DNA of 56,449 nt from Candidatus Omnitrophota bacterium (GTDB taxonomy: Bacteria; Omnitrophota; JACPQZ01). Of the stretch, positions 52,468 through 56,449 are shown in pieces. Made by a program: the position numbers and the translations under genes. The notes under the pieces are model-generated. The model made no database searches and was not told where the DNA came from. It saw only the letters and a list, made by a program, of their open reading frames with translations. The stretch covers positions 1 to 56,449 of the forward strand of contig JACPQZ010000033.1 in the NCBI GenBank assembly GCA_016190205.1, written 5' to 3'. How positions within the stretch are numbered: the stretch's first letter is position 1; the number at the start of each line of letters is the position of its first letter.

Positions 52468-53258
52468 AGATTGAGATGCCACCACCGAGGGAAACCGTGG
52501 ACGAAATGAGGAAGCAAGTGCTCCGATCCATTGGCAGGACTGAAGCGGAAGTCAAAAGAGACGCTGCGCTGGGGCTCAAGGTAGACTTTTTTCTCTCCTC
52601 AATCACCCCCTTCAGTAAATTTATGACTTTGGAGGAGATCGTCGCCTGGTTGACCCGTTTCCGCGAGACGAGCCAAAACAGCGTGGAGCGGATCGGAATC
52701 AGGGATCTTGAGAAATGGCGTGTCGAAGAGGGAACGGGGAACATCCGCCACGAATCTGGAAAATTCTTTTCCATCGAGGGCGTGCGCATCCAAATGAAAA
52801 ATCGTGAGGTCGCCTCTTGGTGCCAGCCGATTATCAACCAGCCCGAGGTGGGTATTTTGGGGATTATCGTGAAAAAGATTGACGGGCTTTATTATTTTCT
52901 CATGCAGGCCAAGACCGAGCCGGGCAACATTGACGGTTATCTGATCTCCCCAACGGTACAGGCAACCAAGAGCAATTATACTAAGGTGCACGGCGGCAGA
53001 TTTCCTCCTTTCGTTGAGTTCTTCCTCAACCGCCGCAAAGATGGGCGAAGGAGCATTTACGAAGGATTGCAATCAGAGGAAGGAGCGCGGTTTTGGAAGA
53101 AAAACAACCTGAACGTCATACTGGAAGTGGACGAGGGAGAATTCGATGAGATCCCGCCGGAGTTCTGCTGGATGACGCTTTATCAGCTTAAACAGCTTCT
53201 GTTGCGAGACAACTTCGTGAACGTCTGCGCGCGAAGCGTTCTCTCGTGCCTGCCGTGA
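52464..53258 (+). CDS. NDP-hexose 2,3-dehydratase, half-length subunit B
   Basis: This 264-residue protein is the other single-repeat copy of the 2,3-dehydratase family. It has ASWCQPIINQPEVG, LYYFLMQAKTEPGNID, SPTVQATKSN and LQSEEGARFW, which align position by position with subunit A (REWAQPLMFS, YYGLMQAVEEPG, PTVQTD, VQSEEGGRFF). The N-terminal 100 residues hold the helical segment before the repeat. The open frame starts at 52431; the ATG at 52464 overlaps the ketoreductase stop. With subunit A it could rebuild the two-repeat enzyme as a heteromer, or the two genes may act separately. Confidence 0.85.
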   Translation: MKIEMPPPRETVDEMRKQVLRSIGRTEAEVKRDAALGLKVDFFLSSITPFSKFMTLEEIVAWLTRFRETSQNSVERIGIRDLEKWRVEEGTGNIRHESGKFFSIEGVRIQMKNREVASWCQPIINQPEVGILGIIVKKIDGLYYFLMQAKTEPGNIDGYLISPTVQATKSNYTKVHGGRFPPFVEFFLNRRKDGRRSIYEGLQSEEGARFWKKNNLNVILEVDEGEFDEIPPEFCWMTLYQLKQLLLRDNFVNVCARSVLSCLP

Positions 53259-54007
53259 AAGATAAGCGCCCTCTCTTGCTCGCTGTCATTCCGGCCCGGG
53301 GTGGATCGAAAGGGCTCCCCGGCAAGAACATGCGTTCCTTTGCCGGGCTTCCGCTGATTGCTCATTCGATCCTCTTCGCGAGGATGTGCCCTGAGATTGA
53401 GCGTACGATTGTCTCCACAGATTCGGCCGGCATACGGGACGCGGCGTTGCGTTACGACGCGGACATTCCCTTTTTAAGGCCCGCTCCGTTGGCTCAGGAT
53501 GACACCCCGATGTGGCCCGTTTTGCGGCATGCCCTGGCCGAGACGGAAAGGGAGGAGGGACGCTCGTATGAGTTCCTGCTCTTGTTGGATCCGACCTCGC
53601 CTGCAAGGGAACCCGCAGATATACGCGAGGCCCTTAAGCGCCTGCGGTCGAACACAGAGGCGAGCGGTATCATTGGGGTTTCCGAGCCCAGTTTCAACCC
53701 CCTATGGCACTGTGTCGTGGAGGAGGGCGGATGGATGAGAGATCTTGTTCCTGGGGCGGGGGAGTTTGCTCGCCGGCAGGACGTCCCGCGCGTATTCAGG
53801 GTGAACGGTTCCCTCTATATCTGGCGGACAGAATTTGTGCGGAAGGTCGAGGATTCCTGGAAAAACCGCGGGCGATATCTGATATATGAAATCCCCGAAA
53901 TACGGGCCATGTCTATCGACGATGCCTTTCAATTCGAACAGGCGGAGCTTTTGGTCAAGCAGGGAATGATCAGGTTTCCCTGGCTGTGCGAGGCGAAGGC
54001 CGTCTGA
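53255..54007 (+). CDS. Acylneuraminate-type cytidylyltransferase (CMP-sugar synthetase)
   Basis: This 250-residue protein has the canonical signature AVIPARGGSKGLPGKNM (10-26) and DPTSPAREPADI in the middle, with MSIDDAFQFEQAE near the end holding the metal-binding aspartates. The family activates KDO, sialic, legionaminic and related sugars with CTP. No NeuB-type synthase gene is in the window, so its substrate must come from elsewhere or be of another kind. I take the GTG at 53255 (GTGA overlap); a GTG at 53246 is also in frame. It ends in a TGATG overlap with the SDR. Confidence 0.92.
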   Translation: MKDKRPLLLAVIPARGGSKGLPGKNMRSFAGLPLIAHSILFARMCPEIERTIVSTDSAGIRDAALRYDADIPFLRPAPLAQDDTPMWPVLRHALAETEREEGRSYEFLLLLDPTSPAREPADIREALKRLRSNTEASGIIGVSEPSFNPLWHCVVEEGGWMRDLVPGAGEFARRQDVPRVFRVNGSLYIWRTEFVRKVEDSWKNRGRYLIYEIPEIRAMSIDDAFQFEQAELLVKQGMIRFPWLCEAKAV

Positions 54008-54810
54008 TGCAGACCGTGGCCCAGCTCATGGATCTTTCGGGGCGGAAGGCGCTCATCACGGGCGGCGCGGGCCATATCGGTCTCGCGGCCGCAGAGACCC
54101 TGCTCGAGCTGGGGGCCCGGGTGGCGGTATTGGACCTGGATCGTCAAGCCTGTGAGAAGAGGGTTGAGGAGCTATCCCGTTTTAAAAGTTCAAGGGCTGT
54201 TGCGATCCCCTGCAATCTCACGGATGAAGCCTCCACGCGGGGCGCTGTCCGCGACTGTGTTGAGCGGCTGAAGGGTTTGGATATCCTGATCCATTGTGCG
54301 GCCTATGTCGGAACCACGGAGGTGCCCGGTTGGGCTGTGCCATTTGAAGAGCAGGCGGTCTCCGCCTGGGATGCCGCGCTGCGCGTGAACCTCACGTCGG
54401 CATTTATCTTGGTGCAGGAGGCCCGCGAGGCATTAAGCGCCTCGGGCCACGGTTCCGTAATCGTCCTGGCTTCTATCTATGGATCGGTGGGACCCGACAT
54501 GCGCCTTTATGAGGGAACCCCCATGCAGAACCCGGTCGGCTATGCGGCCTCCAAGGGAGGGCTCATCCAGCTCACGAGGCACCTGGCCACTTTGCTCGCT
54601 CCGCAGGTGAGGGTCAATGCCATCTCTCCAGGGGGTGTCTGGCGTAATCAGCCCGAGGCCTTTCATGCGCGCTACTGCGCGCGGACTCCTCTCAAACGTA
54701 TGGCAAAGGAAGTGGACCTTAAAGGTGCCGTCGCTTATCTGGCTAGCGATCTTTCAAGTTATGTCACGGGTCATAATTTAACGGTAGATGGGGGATGGAC
54801 AGCATGGTAA
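54007..54810 (+). CDS. Classical short-chain dehydrogenase
   Basis: This 267-residue SDR is of the gluconate 5-dehydrogenase/3-oxoacyl reductase type. It has ALITGGAGHIGLA (15-27), the serine in VIVLASIYGS, the catalytic Y179 and K183 in VGYAASKGGL and the C-terminal YVTGHNLTVDGGWTAW. It starts at ATG in a TGATG overlap with the CMP-sugar synthetase gene, a pairing often seen in legionaminic-type and other CMP-sugar loci, where an SDR of this kind adjusts a hydroxyl. It is the last gene of the G+C-rich block. The next gene is 64 bases away and of different composition. Confidence 0.92.
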   Translation: MQTVAQLMDLSGRKALITGGAGHIGLAAAETLLELGARVAVLDLDRQACEKRVEELSRFKSSRAVAIPCNLTDEASTRGAVRDCVERLKGLDILIHCAAYVGTTEVPGWAVPFEEQAVSAWDAALRVNLTSAFILVQEAREALSASGHGSVIVLASIYGSVGPDMRLYEGTPMQNPVGYAASKGGLIQLTRHLATLLAPQVRVNAISPGGVWRNQPEAFHARYCARTPLKRMAKEVDLKGAVAYLASDLSSYVTGHNLTVDGGWTAW

Positions 54811-54874
54811 CCCCACCACCTGCATTTGCCCCGAATGAGAGCCGACAGTTCTCCTGCGTGGGGAGCACCTGAAT
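54811..54874 (+). other. Intergenic junction between G+C-rich block and A+T-rich gene
   Basis: These 64 bases are the longest gap in the window together with 11581-11643. They separate the SDR gene from the A+T-rich radical SAM gene. The GGGGAG about 10 bases before the ATG at 54875 is the likely ribosome site. A weak inverted repeat, CCCCAC at 54811-54816 with GTGGGG at 54858-54863, could pair across the gap and cover that site. I see no terminator, direct repeat, transposase end or tRNA. Confidence 0.5.
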
Positions 54875-56449
54875 ATGAAAAAAATAAAAATATTTTTGTG
54901 TGATCTTATCCATGATTCATTTAGAACAAGAGAAGACTGGAATTCGGTCCCCTTGAATATCGGCTTTATAGGTGCGTTCCTCAAGCGTGAGGTTGGCGAT
55001 TCGGTTGATTTGGCCTTATTTAAATATCCTCAAAAACTTATTGAAACCATGAAAACAGATATTCCTGATGTAATTGGCTTTTCGTTTTACACCTGGAACC
55101 AAGAGCTGGTTCTTTTTATAGCCGGAAAAATCAAGCAAGCCCACCCCGATGTTCTAATTGTCTTGGGAGGACCAAACATTGACACAACCGAGGAGTTTCT
55201 GACCAACTTTTTTATAAGCAACCCCCAAATTGATTACTATATACCTTACGAGGGCGAAGAAACGTTTATGGAGCTGGTAAAGGCCTATATGGCAAATAAG
55301 GACATCGGCAAGTTAAAAAGGACCAAAATTATGGGTGTGGCTACGTACACCGATGAATTGAACTATACAGATAAATCGAAGTTACCCCGGAGCAAGGATC
55401 TAACATATCCGTCCCCCTATTTGACCGGCTTGTTAGACGAATTCGTTAAAGATCCTTTTCTCTATCCGTTGTTTGAAACAAACCGAGGTTGTCCGTTTTC
55501 CTGTACGTTCTGTACGTGGGGCGTTTCTGTATTGAGTAAAATGAGACGATGGCCATTGGAGCAGGTCATGGGTGAATTCGAGTATGTTTATAATAACGGG
55601 GCCCATCAACCCTGCTGGCTTTTTGCGGACAGCAATTTTGGTATGTACGAAAGGGATTTGGACATTGCCAAGCGTATCAAAGAGATAAGCAACCGCTCCA
55701 ATGGCCCGAAGAAAATACAAGCGTGGAATTCCAAAAATTCAGCTAAAAGAAATATAAAAATTGCCGACATTCTGGGAAATATCAACGGCTTTCTTGTAGC
55801 TTTTCAGAGTCTTGACGATGACGTTCTTAAACATATGAAAAGAAGCAACATTAAGGAAAAAGATCTGCTGGAGATAGTCACCCATTTTCGTGATAAGGAA
55901 GCCAATGTGGAAACCGATATCCTGGTCGGTTCTCCCGGAGAAACGTATCATAGTCATATCAAAACACTGAGAAAATGTTTTGATTATGATATTCGCTGGA
56001 TTCGTTTGATCAACATTCGCATGATAGCCGGTTCTGAAATGGCTTCAAAGGAAAGCCGTGAGAAATTTGATATCAGGACAAAATATCGCCTCAATAAAGA
56101 TGCCTATGGAAAATACTACGGCGAATGGGTTATTGACCCCGAAGAAATCATTCAGGGAACGAATACCATGAGTGAAGAAGAAATGCTGAAAATTAAGCCT
56201 GTACATTTTTTCATCTGGTTGTTTTGGAATATCGGTCTGTTGAAACCCATGCTGCTTGTTGCCATGGAGTGCGAAGTTAATCCACTGGACATTATTTTGG
56301 GTTTGGTCGAAAACAAGCATAATATATCACCGGAATTTGTAAAGATACTGGATGATTATAATGATGAATCTTCGAAAGAGCTTTTTGAAACGAAAGAGGA
56401 ATTGGTAACGTTTTATAAGAAGCAGGAGAATATCGAAGAGATATTAAAG
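54875..56449 (+). CDS. B12-binding-domain radical SAM protein, truncated by the window end
   Basis: This is an open frame of 525 codons with no stop before the last base, so the 3' end lies outside the window. An N-terminal cobalamin-type domain (about 1-150, with VLGGPNIDTTEEF) leads to the radical SAM core, with C206, C210 and C213 in NRGCPFSCTFCTWG. It is a homologue of the protein at 2062: both have the cysteines at almost the same residue number and share ETNRGCPFSCTFC. Three lines I counted were 47, 32 and 37% G+C, well below the main block. Codon choice favours AAA, GAA and ATT. This suggests recent transfer. Its role in the glycan is unknown. Confidence 0.9.
   Translation, partial: MKKIKIFLCDLIHDSFRTREDWNSVPLNIGFIGAFLKREVGDSVDLALFKYPQKLIETMKTDIPDVIGFSFYTWNQELVLFIAGKIKQAHPDVLIVLGGPNIDTTEEFLTNFFISNPQIDYYIPYEGEETFMELVKAYMANKDIGKLKRTKIMGVATYTDELNYTDKSKLPRSKDLTYPSPYLTGLLDEFVKDPFLYPLFETNRGCPFSCTFCTWGVSVLSKMRRWPLEQVMGEFEYVYNNGAHQPCWLFADSNFGMYERDLDIAKRIKEISNRSNGPKKIQAWNSKNSAKRNIKIADILGNINGFLVAFQSLDDDVLKHMKRSNIKEKDLLEIVTHFRDKEANVETDILVGSPGETYHSHIKTLRKCFDYDIRWIRLINIRMIAGSEMASKESREKFDIRTKYRLNKDAYGKYYGEWVIDPEEIIQGTNTMSEEEMLKIKPVHFFIWLFWNIGLLKPMLLVAMECEVNPLDIILGLVENKHNISPEFVKILDDYNDESSKELFETKEELVTFYKKQENIEEILK

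Noticed and set aside
54811-54863. Possible hairpin or terminator between the SDR and the last radical SAM gene
   Set aside because: Only a 6-base inverted repeat with a 41-base loop is present, and there is no U-run. That is too weak to call a terminator or a riboswitch.
1-56449. CRISPR arrays, insertion sequences, tRNA or rRNA genes, attachment sites
   Set aside because: I saw no repeated spacers, transposase genes, terminal inverted repeats or tRNA-like cloverleaf sequences in the read-through; a computed search could still find very short repeats.

Overview
The window is one uninterrupted run of 53 genes, all on the + strand, with almost no intergenic DNA. Most neighbours overlap by a few bases (ATGA, GTGA or TGATG junctions) or sit within about 20 bases of each other, which suggests a single long transcription unit. 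No promoter, terminator, RNA gene, transposase, CRISPR array or stretch of more than 300 bases without a gene is visible. Nearly every gene belongs to a nucleotide-sugar or surface-polysaccharide family, so this is the interior of a very large glycan biosynthesis locus. Lines of the main block are roughly 60% G+C by eye. The host looks like a free-living, probably Gram-negative or uncultured-lineage bacterium. No housekeeping marker is present, so I do not assign a phylum.

Layout. (1) 9-8728: E1-beta, a GMD-like sugar dehydratase, a B12-binding radical SAM protein, a class I aminotransferase, an acetolactate-synthase-like ThDP enzyme and a split transketolase. (2) 8750-20801: heptose and 6-deoxyheptose-type sugar genes: two GHMP kinases of the HddA type, an HddC-GmhB fusion, a GMD-like dehydratase, epimerases and reductases including an aldo/keto reductase-ParB-like-RmlC triple fusion, plus an ABC exporter. 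(3) 20798-28860: C-methyltransferase, two related glycosyltransferases, an oxidoreductase, a UDP-glucose-4-epimerase-like SDR, an HldE-like protein with inverted domain order and another SDR. (4) 28853-36801: tandem DegT aminotransferases, an E1 alpha/beta pair, two SDRs, a methyltransferase and a medium-chain dehydrogenase. (5) 36798-41056: two small membrane proteins with winged-helix-like tails, a methyltransferase, a GT2 and a GT-C-like membrane protein. (6) 41053-50704: HAD phosphatase, three Gfo/Idh/MocA oxidoreductases, a SIS isomerase, a sulfotransferase-like protein, a cytidylyltransferase-cupin fusion, a PA14-like/GT-C protein and a GT2. (7) 50748-54810: an NDP-hexose 2,3-dehydratase split into two genes around a Gfo/Idh ketoreductase, then a CMP-sugar synthetase and an SDR. 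(8) 54875-end: a second B12-binding radical SAM gene, clearly A+T-rich and running off the window.

How the genes could work together. GDP-heptose (SIS isomerase, HddA-like kinase, HddC-GmhB) would be dehydrated by GMD-like enzymes and then epimerised, reduced, aminated, methylated or deoxygenated. The unusual part is the density of ThDP carboligase-type genes: an orphan E1-beta, an E1 alpha/beta pair, an acetolactate-synthase-like enzyme and a transketolase pair. E1 pairs (AviB1/AviB2 in avilamycin) and acetolactate-synthase-like enzymes (YerE in yersiniose A) are known to add two-carbon branches to sugars. The locus may therefore make branched or chain-extended deoxy sugars. This is inference. 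No NeuB-type synthase, initiating phosphoglycosyl transferase, Wzx/Wzy or Wzm/Wzt pair is seen, so part of the pathway lies outside the window.
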